Origin: Streptomyces xanthochromogenes | GTDB lineage: Bacteria; Actinomycetota; Actinomycetes; Streptomycetales; Streptomycetaceae | Direction: 5' to 3' | DNA length: 64,000 bases | Assembly: GCF_014650455.1 (NCBI RefSeq) | Contig: NZ_BMUZ01000019.1 | Location: 34,587 to 98,586, forward strand | In this document: piece after piece, positions 50,737-58,342 of the stretch | Numbering within the stretch: the stretch's first letter is position 1 | How the letters are laid out: every line of letters starts with the position of its first letter | Made by a program: the position numbers and the translations under genes | The notes under the pieces: model-generated | What the model was told of the DNA's origin: nothing | The model's database searches: none | Seen by the model: the letters and a program-made list of their open reading frames with translations, nothing else

Positions 50737-51918
50737 CTACCGGGTCCCGGCAAGCTCGCTCTGCCCGGCCTCGGCCGACGTCGCGACCTTCGGCCCGCTC
50801 GCGATCCGGTCCGCCCGCGGTCTGCTCCAGCGCCGCATCGCGGGCCGCTCCACCAGGGCGTACAGCGCCCAGGCGACCAGCACGCTGAGCACCAGGCCCC
50901 CGAGGAGCAGCGCGATTCCGGTGGGCGTGCTCCAGCCCTGCGGATTGCCGAGCTGCCCGCGGCACCAGATCAGGACGATGGCGTGCACGAGGTAGAAGGC
51001 GTACGAGATCTCACCCAGCCAGATCGCGAAGCGGCCCCGCAGTCCGGTGCGCCACCCGTTGATGTCGGCCACCGCCGCGGCGGGGACGAGCAGGGCGATC
51101 GGGATGATCGTGGCCGCGTTCAGGCCGTACACGTAAGGGAGTTGACCCGCCAGCGCGTAGCAGGCGACGAAGAGGAGGGCGGCGGGGAGGACACCGACCC
51201 TGATCCACTTGCCGTTGATCACGATGCGCGCCAGCAGGATGCCCAGGAAGAAGTCCAGGGCCCGCACCGGCGGCAGGGCGTACACGAACCAGAACTGGTA
51301 GAGACCCAGCGGCTGCCCGTCCGGCATGGCCGGCCCGTCGGTGATCACGACCTGGGCGAACACCGCGACGCCGATGACGGCCGCGACCACCCCGGCCACC
51401 CACCACCACAGTTTCTCCACCGGGATCCGGTTGGCCCAGCGCAGCAGCAGCGGGAACGCGACGTAGAACAGCGCCTCACAGGCGAGCGACCAGCTCGGCG
51501 GGTTCACGCTGAACAGCAGGCTGTAGACCGGGAACCAGGACTGCACCATGAAGAGGTTGGGGATCGCCTGGTAGAGCCGGGTGGAGGTGGCGACGAGCAG
51601 CAGCGCCGCGACGAAGGTCACCACGTGGTTGGGGTAGAGCTTGGCGATCCGGCGGCGCAGATAGCGCTTGTACGTGTCCTTGCGCCGCGCCGACCAGGTC
51701 AGCACGAAGCCGCTGAGCAGGAAGAAGAACGAGACGCCGACGTGGCCGGCGGTGATGAACAGGTCGTGGTAGAAGGACACCACGTCCTTGTCGGAGAAGA
51801 CGTTGACCCAGATTCCGTGGTGGAGGAATACCAGAGCGGCGGCGATGAACCGCATCCCGGTCAGCGTCGGAAGCCGCGAACTGCCGGGCGCGACGGGCGA
51901 GTCGGTCGTTCTGGGCAT
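50737..51918 (-). CDS. Acyltransferase-3-family membrane protein
   Basis: A 393-residue membrane O-acyltransferase of the acyltransferase-3/OafA class with about ten helices. The catalytic region near the start is LTGMRFIAAALVFLHHGIW, with the conserved Arg and His pair; FFLLSGFVLTWS and WSLACEALFYVAFPLLLRW are further signatures. The family moves acyl groups to sugar or polyketide hydroxyls, so it could attach the C4-type chain to the cyclitol. The ATG at 51918 has GGGAGG 10 bases upstream. It is divergent from the oxidoreductase across two cluster operators. Confidence 0.92.
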   Translation of the reverse strand: MPRTTDSPVAPGSSRLPTLTGMRFIAAALVFLHHGIWVNVFSDKDVVSFYHDLFITAGHVGVSFFFLLSGFVLTWSARRKDTYKRYLRRRIAKLYPNHVVTFVAALLLVATSTRLYQAIPNLFMVQSWFPVYSLLFSVNPPSWSLACEALFYVAFPLLLRWANRIPVEKLWWWVAGVVAAVIGVAVFAQVVITDGPAMPDGQPLGLYQFWFVYALPPVRALDFFLGILLARIVINGKWIRVGVLPAALLFVACYALAGQLPYVYGLNAATIIPIALLVPAAAVADINGWRTGLRGRFAIWLGEISYAFYLVHAIVLIWCRGQLGNPQGWSTPTGIALLLGGLVLSVLVAWALYALVERPAMRRWSRPRADRIASGPKVATSAEAGQSELAGTR

Positions 51919-52055
51919 GGGGGTACTGCCTCCCTGCGAAGAAAGTGGTGGATACGGCCTCGTCCCCTGCGGCTCACGCGACGGACAGGGAGGCGAAGGG
52001 CGCCGACGCGCACGGCTTCGCTTGACCGGTGGGATGACCCTAGCGACATAACCTA

Positions 52056-52069
52056 TGCACCCGCAAGCA
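52056..52069 (+). promoter_or_regulatory. Cluster operator (exact consensus)
   Basis: TGCACCCGCAAGCA fits TGCAYCYGNAAGCA exactly. It lies 138 bases from the acyltransferase start and about 135 bases from the divergent oxidoreductase start. Confidence 0.85.
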
Positions 52070-52153
52070 ATCTTATGAATCTCAAACCGGCAGCCCTCAC
52101 GAGGAGTTGACGCCAAAGGGGCCCGCTGGGCGAGCACGCCCAGTAGAGACGTA

Positions 52154-52167
52154 TGCTTCCAGGTGCA
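52154..52167 (-). promoter_or_regulatory. Cluster operator (exact consensus, reverse orientation)
   Basis: The minus strand reads TGCACCTGGAAGCA, fitting the consensus. It is 98 bases from the first copy, in opposite orientation, and 36 bases before the oxidoreductase start codon. Confidence 0.85.
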
Positions 52168-52202
52168 ATCTTTTTCAGTTTCATCCACCAAGGAGATCCG
52201 AC

Positions 52203-53111
52203 ATGCGCGCACTGACCCTCGCGGAGTACGGCGGCCCGGAGCTGCTGACCGTTTCCGAACTCCCCTCCCCCACTCCCCAGGCCGGCCAGATCCTGGTCCG
52301 CACCGCGGCGTCCGGCGTCAACCCGGTCGATCTGCTGGTGCGCGGCGGCGCCATGGCGGCGAACATCTCCCACCCGTTCCCGCTGGTGCTCGGCTGGGAC
52401 CTGTCCGGCACGGTGGAGGCGGTCGGCGCCGGCGTCGACCGCTTCGCCCCCGGCGACCGGGTGGTGGCCATGTCGGCGCAGTACGCCACCGGCATCGGCA
52501 CCCACGCCGAGTTCGTCGCCCTGCCCGCCGCGATCGCCGCGCCGGCCCCGCGCACCGTGGACCTGGTCGAGGCCGCGGCGCTGCCGCTGGCCGGGCTGAC
52601 CGCCTACCAGGCCCTGGAGAAGCTCACCCCGCGCTCCGGTGAGCGGCTCCTGATCAGCGGTGCCGTCGGTGCGGTGGGCGGCTTCGCCACCCAGCTGGCA
52701 GCCTCCCGCGGCGTCGAGGTCATCGCCCTCGCCCGGCCGCAGGATGCCGAACTGGCAAGGGAGTTGGGTGCGTCCTCGGTGCTTTCCGCCGACGAGCCGC
52801 TGCCCACCGCGATCGCCGATGTCCTCCTGGAGACGGCCGGCATCGCGCCGAAGGTGATAGGCGCGGTCCGCGACGGCGGCCGGGCCGGATCCATCTACGC
52901 ACCCGAGCCGCCGAAGGCCGAGCGCGGCATCACCGTGCTGGGGACCTTCGTCGAGCAGGACGGCGACCAGCTGGCGATCCTGTCCGCGCTGGTGGACGAG
53001 GGCGTGCTCACCTTGCGGGTGGCCGAGATCGGCGACTTCACCTTCGGTCCCGAGGCACACCGCAGGCTCGCGGCCGGTGGCTCCCGCGGAAAGTTCCTCC
53101 TCACGCCGTGA
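52203..53111 (+). CDS. Quinone-oxidoreductase-like NADP-dependent MDR protein
   Basis: A 302-residue zinc-free medium-chain reductase. The cofactor loop is ISGAVGAVGGFATQLAASRG (about 150-169) and the N-terminal GroES-like domain has GVNPVDLLVRGG; the usual zinc Cys ligands are absent. Relatives reduce enones, so a cyclohexenone or enoyl intermediate is a possible substrate. AGGAG lies 7 bases before the ATG. It is monocistronic, ending at an 18-bp hairpin shared with the convergent crotonase operon, and starts 36 bases after a cluster operator. Confidence 0.9.
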   Translation: MRALTLAEYGGPELLTVSELPSPTPQAGQILVRTAASGVNPVDLLVRGGAMAANISHPFPLVLGWDLSGTVEAVGAGVDRFAPGDRVVAMSAQYATGIGTHAEFVALPAAIAAPAPRTVDLVEAAALPLAGLTAYQALEKLTPRSGERLLISGAVGAVGGFATQLAASRGVEVIALARPQDAELARELGASSVLSADEPLPTAIADVLLETAGIAPKVIGAVRDGGRAGSIYAPEPPKAERGITVLGTFVEQDGDQLAILSALVDEGVLTLRVAEIGDFTFGPEAHRRLAAGGSRGKFLLTP

Positions 53112-53156
53112 TCGCGGCGGCGTAACAGCCGTGGAAACAAGGCGACTTCATCACGG

Positions 53157-53197
53157 ACGAGTGCGGCCCCGGGGATTCTCCCCGGGGCCGCACTCGT
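53157..53197. terminator. Strong bidirectional terminator
   Basis: Perfect 18-bp stem (53157-53174 with 53180-53197) and a 5-base loop ATTCT between the convergent oxidoreductase and crotonase genes. It cleanly separates two operator-controlled transcripts. Confidence 0.92.
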
Positions 53198-53211
53198 GTT
53201 GTCCAAGGTCC

Positions 53212-54000
53212 TCACCGCCCGGTGAAGACCGCCTTGCCCGGACCGTCGGCGACGAACGTGCGCATGCCGGTCAGCTGATCCCGGGTGCCGAAAAGGCCCT
53301 CGAACAGGGTGCGTTCGAGTTCCAGGCCCGAGCGCAGATCGGTGCCCGTACCCAGATCGACGGCCTGCTTGATCGCCCGCAGGGCGAGCGAGGGGCCGCC
53401 GACGAACTGGCTCGCCCAGGCGAGCGCCTCCGTGAGCACCCGGTCCCGCGCGACCACCCGGTCGGCGAGGCCGATCTCCAGTGCCTCCTGGGCACTCAGC
53501 GCCCGGCCCGTGAACATGATCTCCTTGGCCCTGGCCGTGCCCACCAGGCGGGAGAGCCGCTGGGTGCCGCCCGCGCCGGGGATGACGCCCAGCTTCACCT
53601 CGGGCAGCCCGATCTTCACCTCGGGGGCCAGGATGCGGTGGTCGGCCGTGAGCGCCAGCTCGCAGCCGCCGCCGAGGGCGAAGCCGGTGACCGCCGCGAC
53701 GACCGGTTTGGGGATGTCGGCCACCGCGGTGAACGCGCCCTGGAGACGGGCCGCCCACAGCACCATGTCGATCGGCTCCAGGCCCGCCATCTCCAGGATG
53801 TCGGCGCCGGCGGAGAACTTGTCGGGGCCGCCGTAGAGCACGACCGCCGAGACGTCCCTGCGGTCCGCCGCCTCCTGTGCGGCTTCGCGCAACTGCGCCT
53901 GGGCCGCGTGGTTCAGGGCGTTGACCGGCGCCCGGGACAGTTCGATGGTGCCGATGCCGTCGGCCACCACGAGCCGGACCGCGGGTTCCACCTCGTTCAC
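53212..54000 (-). CDS. Enoyl-CoA hydratase/crotonase
   Basis: A 262-residue crotonase-fold enzyme. The oxyanion-hole segments are GGPDKFSAGADILEM (about 57-71) and ALGGGCELALTADH (108-121). The catalytic Glu pair is present at Glu114 and Glu134 in GLPEVKLGV, so a true hydratase/dehydratase is likely. It could interconvert 3-hydroxybutyryl- and crotonyl-CoA (or -ACP). The GTG start overlaps the SDR stop by 4 bases. It is the last gene of the VOC-KAS-KAS-SDR-crotonase operon. Confidence 0.93.
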   Translation of the reverse strand: MNEVEPAVRLVVADGIGTIELSRAPVNALNHAAQAQLREAAQEAADRRDVSAVVLYGGPDKFSAGADILEMAGLEPIDMVLWAARLQGAFTAVADIPKPVVAAVTGFALGGGCELALTADHRILAPEVKIGLPEVKLGVIPGAGGTQRLSRLVGTARAKEIMFTGRALSAQEALEIGLADRVVARDRVLTEALAWASQFVGGPSLALRAIKQAVDLGTGTDLRSGLELERTLFEGLFGTRDQLTGMRTFVADGPGKAVFTGR

Positions 54001-54737
54001 GCCCACAGCAGACCTCCGTTGACTTCCAGCACATGACCGTTGACGTACGAGCTGTCCTCGCTCGCCAGGAACACCGCGCCGAGCGCCGCCTCGTCGAGCC
54101 TTCCCGCGCGGCCCAGCGAGAAGCGGTGGTGGTAGGCCTCCCACACCTTCTTGTTCTGCGAGAGCTCGCGGCCCATTCCGTCCTCCAGGACGCCCGGCGC
54201 CAGGCAGTTGACCTGGATGCCCTTGCGGCCCAGCTCGATCGCGGACACCTTGGTGAGGGTCTCGATGGCCGCCTTGGTCGCCGAGTAGCCCGCCGCGCCG
54301 ATGGCGACCCGGCTCGCCATGCTCGACGAGACCGTGATGATGCGGCCGCCACCCTGCGGGATCATGCGGCGGGCGGCGCTCTGCAGGCTGTAGAAGGCGC
54401 CGTTGAGGTTGGTGTCCATCATGGACCGCCAGTCCTCGGGAGCGAGGCGGTCGACCTTGCCGTCGCGGTTCACCCCCGCGTTGGCGACCAGCACGTCGAT
54501 CCGCCCGTAGGCCGCCACCGCGGCGTCCATGAGCCCGTCGACGCTGTCCGGGTCGGTCACGTCGGTCTCGTGGAACAGGACCCGGTCCGGCAACTGATCG
54601 ATCAACTGCTGGATGTCGTAAGGGTTCCGGGCCGCGCAGACCACGGTGGCCCCCTCGTCCACGAACCGCTCGGCGATCGCCCGGCCGAGCCCCCGGGTGC
54701 CGCCCGTCACGACGGTGACCTTGTCCTTCAGACGCAT
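53997..54737 (-). CDS. SDR-family 3-oxoacyl reductase (FabG-like)
   Basis: A 246-residue short-chain dehydrogenase. The NADP loop TGGTRGLGRAIA, NAGVNRDG near 87-94, and VSSSM with YSATKAAIETL give the Ser-Tyr-Lys triad. The FabG-like layout and position right after two KAS III genes suggest reduction of the 3-oxoacyl chain they make. The crotonase gene overlaps its stop by 4 bases; its own start lies 15 bases after the KAS III stop. Confidence 0.93.
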   Translation of the reverse strand: MRLKDKVTVVTGGTRGLGRAIAERFVDEGATVVCAARNPYDIQQLIDQLPDRVLFHETDVTDPDSVDGLMDAAVAAYGRIDVLVANAGVNRDGKVDRLAPEDWRSMMDTNLNGAFYSLQSAARRMIPQGGGRIITVSSSMASRVAIGAAGYSATKAAIETLTKVSAIELGRKGIQVNCLAPGVLEDGMGRELSQNKKVWEAYHHRFSLGRAGRLDEAALGAVFLASEDSSYVNGHVLEVNGGLLWA

Positions 54738-54752
54738 GCTGTGCTCCCCCTC

Positions 54753-55736
54753 TCAGTACCAGGTCAGGACGGCCGCGCCCGCGGTCATCCCGCCGCCGAC
54801 GGCCGCGAACAGGATGCGCTCGCCCCGCTCGATCGGCCGCTCGCGGTGCGAGTGGCGCAGCGTGAAGGGGATGGAGGCGGCGCCCGTGTTGCCGAACTGC
54901 GGTGCGGTGAGCGGGACTCGGGACATGTCCACGCCCAACTGCGCGGCCACGGCCTCGACGAGTCGGGTGTTGCCCTGGTGGATGAAGACCCGGTCGATGT
55001 CGCCGATCTCCAGACGGGCCTGGCTCAGCACGTCGTCCACGGTCTTCGGGATGATCTGGAGGGCGTACTCCTTGACCGAACGTCCCTGCATCCGGAAGAA
55101 GTGCCGGCCCGCCTCGCGGGCCGCGTCGTCCGCGGTCTCGCGGGTGCCGCCGGCCGCGACCTCGACGAGGTCCTCCCCGTCGCCGTCCGCGTAGAGCCGC
55201 GTCGCGTGGATGCCGTAGCCCTCGGGCACCTCGCCGAGCAGCACGGCCGCGGCGCCGTCGCCGAACAGCGACACGGTGCGCCGGTCGCCGCGGTCCATGA
55301 TGCTGGAGTACATGTCGGCGCCGATGACCAGCGCGGTCCCGTCGTCGGGCGAGGTGCGCAGCATCGACTCGGCCACGGTCAGGCCGTAGACGAACCCGGA
55401 GCACACCGCGTTCACGTCGAAGGCCGGCGTGCTGTGCATCCGCAGCAGCTTCTGCATCCGCACGGCGGTGGCGGGCTGCGGCTGGTCGGGGGTGGAGGTG
55501 GCGAGCACCGTCAGGCCGACGCGCTCGCGGCTGTGCGGCGAGTCGGCGAACAGCTCCTCGACCGCCCGGGCCGCCATCGCGGACGTGGTGACGCCGGGGT
55601 CGGCGTAGTGCCGGCCGTGCACCCCCGTCCGTTCGGCTATCCACTCCGGGGTGACGCCGGTCCACGTGCTGATCTGCTCGTTGTCGATGACGCGCGGCGG
55701 GGCGTACGCACCGAGACCGATGATTCCGACGGGCAT
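54753..55736 (-). CDS. Ketoacyl-ACP synthase III with intact triad
   Basis: A 327-residue KAS III (FabH-like) protein. The catalytic residues are Cys112 in DVNAVCSGF, His253 in VFIHQGNTRL and Asn283 in APQFGNTGAAS. The intact Cys-His-Asn triad argues that it condenses an acyl-CoA with malonyl-ACP, starting a short chain. AAGGAG lies 7 bases before the ATG. It follows the KAS-III-like gene that lacks the Cys, and they may form a heterodimer. Confidence 0.94.
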   Translation of the reverse strand: MPVGIIGLGAYAPPRVIDNEQISTWTGVTPEWIAERTGVHGRHYADPGVTTSAMAARAVEELFADSPHSRERVGLTVLATSTPDQPQPATAVRMQKLLRMHSTPAFDVNAVCSGFVYGLTVAESMLRTSPDDGTALVIGADMYSSIMDRGDRRTVSLFGDGAAAVLLGEVPEGYGIHATRLYADGDGEDLVEVAAGGTRETADDAAREAGRHFFRMQGRSVKEYALQIIPKTVDDVLSQARLEIGDIDRVFIHQGNTRLVEAVAAQLGVDMSRVPLTAPQFGNTGAASIPFTLRHSHRERPIERGERILFAAVGGGMTAGAAVLTWY

Positions 55737-55810
55737 GGCCCGCTCCTTCGCTGGCTGGGGGATGGGGGTCGTGGCTGAACCCGAAAGGACGGCCGCGGGC
55801 TCGGGGCGGC

Positions 55811-56854
55811 TCACGCCGGGACGCCGCGCCAGGACGGCTCTTCGAGGATGTCGAGCACGGCGCAGGTCCAGCTGAACCCGCCGCCCACACCGAGCAGCAG
55901 GACGCGCTTGCCGGGGGTGAGGGCGCCGGTCTCGGTGAGGTGGTTGAGGCCCGCGAACTGGTCGGCGGGGCCGAGGTGGCCGGTGCGCCGGGAGAAGTCC
56001 CAGGCGGTCCGGTTCAGGTCCTCCACGCCCAGCGGGCGCAGGCATTGACGGAGCGTCAGACCGGCGCCGAAGTGCGGGGCGACGAGGTGGTCCATCTCGT
56101 CCATGGAGCGGCCCGCCTCCTCCAGAGCCTGGTTCGCGGCCTTCTGGAGGCCGCCCTCGACCCGGCGCCACACCTCGTCCTTGTCGAAGTCCTCCAGGAA
56201 CTGCTGGTGGCGGCGGTTCAGGTCGATGGGGTGCTCGGCGTCGTGCTGGAAGGGACCGAAGGGCTCGTGGCCCCGGTGCATCGCCTCCAGCTCGGGGTCG
56301 GTGTAGGTCGCCATCGACACGATGCGGGCGAACCCTCCCTCACGGGAGAGCGCCACGGCCGCGGCGCCGTCTCCGTACAGGATCCGGTCGGTGCGCCAGC
56401 GGTCGAAGTACGGGTCGGTCCACAGGTCGCCCGCGGTGGAGACGGCGACCTTCGCCGTGGGGTGGGCGTGCAGATAGCCGGCGGCGAGCTCGGCGGCGAC
56501 CAGGCCCCCGTTGGAGCCCGAGCGCACCTCGGCCGCGAGGCAGCCCGGCGCGGCGATCCCCTTCTGGATGTAGGAGCCGGAGTTCCAGATGTCGATGCCG
56601 TTGTGGAAGACGACGGAGTACGTGACCGCCGCCACGTCCTCGGGGCGGTATCCGGAACGCCGCAGCGCCTGCTGCCCGGCCCGTACCGCCATCTCCGGGA
56701 TGCTGTCCTCGGGGGCGGCGACGGTGACGGACAGGTGGCCGCTGTGCCGGGCGGACTCCTCGTCGTAGACACCGGCGTCGATGGCGTCCTCGACGCTCAT
56801 GGTCTTGGGCAGGTAGGCGCCGGTGCCGGCGACGTACAGGTGGTCCCACCGCAT
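55811..56854 (-). CDS. KAS-III-like protein lacking the catalytic Cys
   Basis: A 347-residue protein of the KAS III fold. Aligning VCSGFVYGLTVAE of its neighbour with VRSGSNGGLVAAE here puts Arg111 at the Cys position. The His is kept in VAPHFGAGL, but the Asn position (HLGPADQ) is Pro. Similar proteins in other clusters act as acyltransferases or use a Ser, and Ser112 or Ser114 could serve here. It may pass the acyl group to a hydroxyl of the cyclitol or support its partner. The ATG at 56854 has GAGGAG 7 bases upstream. Confidence 0.85.
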   Translation of the reverse strand: MRWDHLYVAGTGAYLPKTMSVEDAIDAGVYDEESARHSGHLSVTVAAPEDSIPEMAVRAGQQALRRSGYRPEDVAAVTYSVVFHNGIDIWNSGSYIQKGIAAPGCLAAEVRSGSNGGLVAAELAAGYLHAHPTAKVAVSTAGDLWTDPYFDRWRTDRILYGDGAAAVALSREGGFARIVSMATYTDPELEAMHRGHEPFGPFQHDAEHPIDLNRRHQQFLEDFDKDEVWRRVEGGLQKAANQALEEAGRSMDEMDHLVAPHFGAGLTLRQCLRPLGVEDLNRTAWDFSRRTGHLGPADQFAGLNHLTETGALTPGKRVLLLGVGGGFSWTCAVLDILEEPSWRGVPA

Positions 56855-56969
56855 GGTGGTGCTCCTCAAGGCAGAAGGGTGGCGGAAAGAAGAAGAAGAA
56901 GAACGGAACGGGAGAGGCGGTGGACGAGCAGCACTGGTCGTCCGGCCCGGTCCTCGCCGAAGTGCGTTG

Positions 56970-57998
56970 CTAGTGCGCCCAGTCGAAGGCGTGGGAGGAC
57001 GCCCGACGGGCGTCGGTCAGCCGCTCGTAGGGGAGTTGGCCGTCGGGCATGCGCAGGACTTCCATCTGCACGCCGATGGGGGTGGTGAAGTAGACCCACC
57101 GGTTGCCCTCGATCGGGCCGTGGGTGATGGTCTCCGGCTCCCCCATCACATGGACGCCGGACTGTGCCGCCAGGTAGGCGGCCGCGGCGTCGACGTCGTC
57201 CACGTGGAAGGCGAGGTGGGAGCCCCCCACATCGGCGTTGCCCGGCGCGGGCGGGGTGCCGCCGCCCTCGTACTGCCGCAGCTCGATCCGGTCGGTGGGC
57301 CCCAGGCGCAGCTTGGCCCGCATCCCCGAGCGCTCCCGAGGGCCGACGAGCGGCAGCGGGCGGGCTCCGACGACCTCCGTGAAGAAGCGTACGGACGCCT
57401 CCAGGTCGGCGACGGTGAGCGCCAGGTGATCGGCGCCCAGGACCTCGGCGGGCCCGCTCGGCGCTGCGCCCCGCGGGGCGGCCAACGGGTCGGTGGAGCC
57501 GGACAGTTGGAGTTCTAGTCCCCACGAGGTGGTGAACCCGACCCGGCGCACGGAGTCCCCCGGCCACACGGTGGGGCAGACCGCGTCGCAGGTCACCGTG
57601 ACGTCGTCCCGCTCGCGCAGCCGGCCGGCCACGGCATCGACGTTCGCGACGCGCAGCGCCATCCGGCGCCCTCCCGGGGCGCCCAGCGACACCGGAGCGG
57701 TGCGCTGCCCCGGTGCCGCGTACTGGAACAGCTCCAGGTTGGTGTCGGGGCCGACCCGCACCATGGCCACCTGGGCCACGGCCCGGGGGTGGACCCCCAA
57801 CTTCCGCCGCATCCAGTCCCCTTGGTGGTCCTGGACGGGCCCTTCGATGTAACAGAGCTCGCCGCCGAGCACCTCGGCGAAGAACTGGACGGCTGCGTCG
57901 AGATCCAGCACCGTGAACGCGAAGTGGTCCACGCGGCGGATGGACGGAATACCGATGCGGCCGGTTCGCTGCCCGGCCCCTGCCTCTTGGCGCGGCAT
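56970..57998 (-). CDS. Two-domain VOC protein, probable cyclitol epimerase (CetB/ValD-like role)
   Basis: A 342-residue protein with two VOC modules (about 22-168 and 187-318). Module 2 has a full metal site, His191, Glu239, His261 and Glu313; module 1 retains His25, Glu89 and Glu162 but lacks the middle His. VOC proteins beside 2-epi-5-epi-valiolone synthases (CetB, ValD) epimerise the cyclase product, and this gene is divergent from such a cyclase across two shared operators. I infer the same role. A ring-opening dioxygenase is the alternative. Confidence 0.85.
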   Translation of the reverse strand: MPRQEAGAGQRTGRIGIPSIRRVDHFAFTVLDLDAAVQFFAEVLGGELCYIEGPVQDHQGDWMRRKLGVHPRAVAQVAMVRVGPDTNLELFQYAAPGQRTAPVSLGAPGGRRMALRVANVDAVAGRLRERDDVTVTCDAVCPTVWPGDSVRRVGFTTSWGLELQLSGSTDPLAAPRGAAPSGPAEVLGADHLALTVADLEASVRFFTEVVGARPLPLVGPRERSGMRAKLRLGPTDRIELRQYEGGGTPPAPGNADVGGSHLAFHVDDVDAAAAYLAAQSGVHVMGEPETITHGPIEGNRWVYFTTPIGVQMEVLRMPDGQLPYERLTDARRASSHAFDWAH

Positions 57999-58061
57999 GC
58001 CCGCGCTCCCTCCCGGTGATCTGCGTGACGGAAACCCGTGGTCACGGACGATACAGATCTA

Positions 58062-58075
58062 TGCATCTGAAAGCA
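58062..58075 (+). promoter_or_regulatory. Cluster operator (exact consensus)
   Basis: TGCATCTGAAAGCA fits the consensus exactly, 64 bases upstream of the leftward VOC operon start. Confidence 0.87.
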
Positions 58076-58225
58076 ACTAACCAGAGATCTCACGAGGCAC
58101 CCAAAGAAGAGCGCGACCAGGAACAGAGCTCACACGACGGCCAATTGTGCGCCGAAATACCCCCACAGCCTCCCAGCGCCGATGCGCACCCGAGGGGCGA
58201 GGGTGACGCCAACCACGCATTAATG

Positions 58226-58239
58226 TGCTTGCAGATGCA
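58226..58239 (-). promoter_or_regulatory. Cluster operator (exact consensus, reverse orientation)
   Basis: The minus strand reads TGCATCTGCAAGCA, about 104 bases upstream of the rightward cyclase operon start. Together with the copy at 58062 it forms an inverted pair like that at 52056/52154. Confidence 0.87.
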
Positions 58240-58342
58240 TTGAAGTACTGCCATAGTCCCTGACGAAGCGATCAAGCCCGCAGCGTGTGGCACATGACGT
58301 CGCCCCGCGCGGAGCAGCAACGTCCCAATCGAGGAGACAGGC

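Noticed and set aside
53212..55890. A very long leftward frame of 892 codons spanning the crotonase, SDR and part of a KAS III gene
   Set aside because: Only its last 262 codons are the crotonase. The rest is out of frame with the well-supported SDR and KAS III genes and is Arg/Gly-rich, typical of shadow frames in GC-rich DNA.
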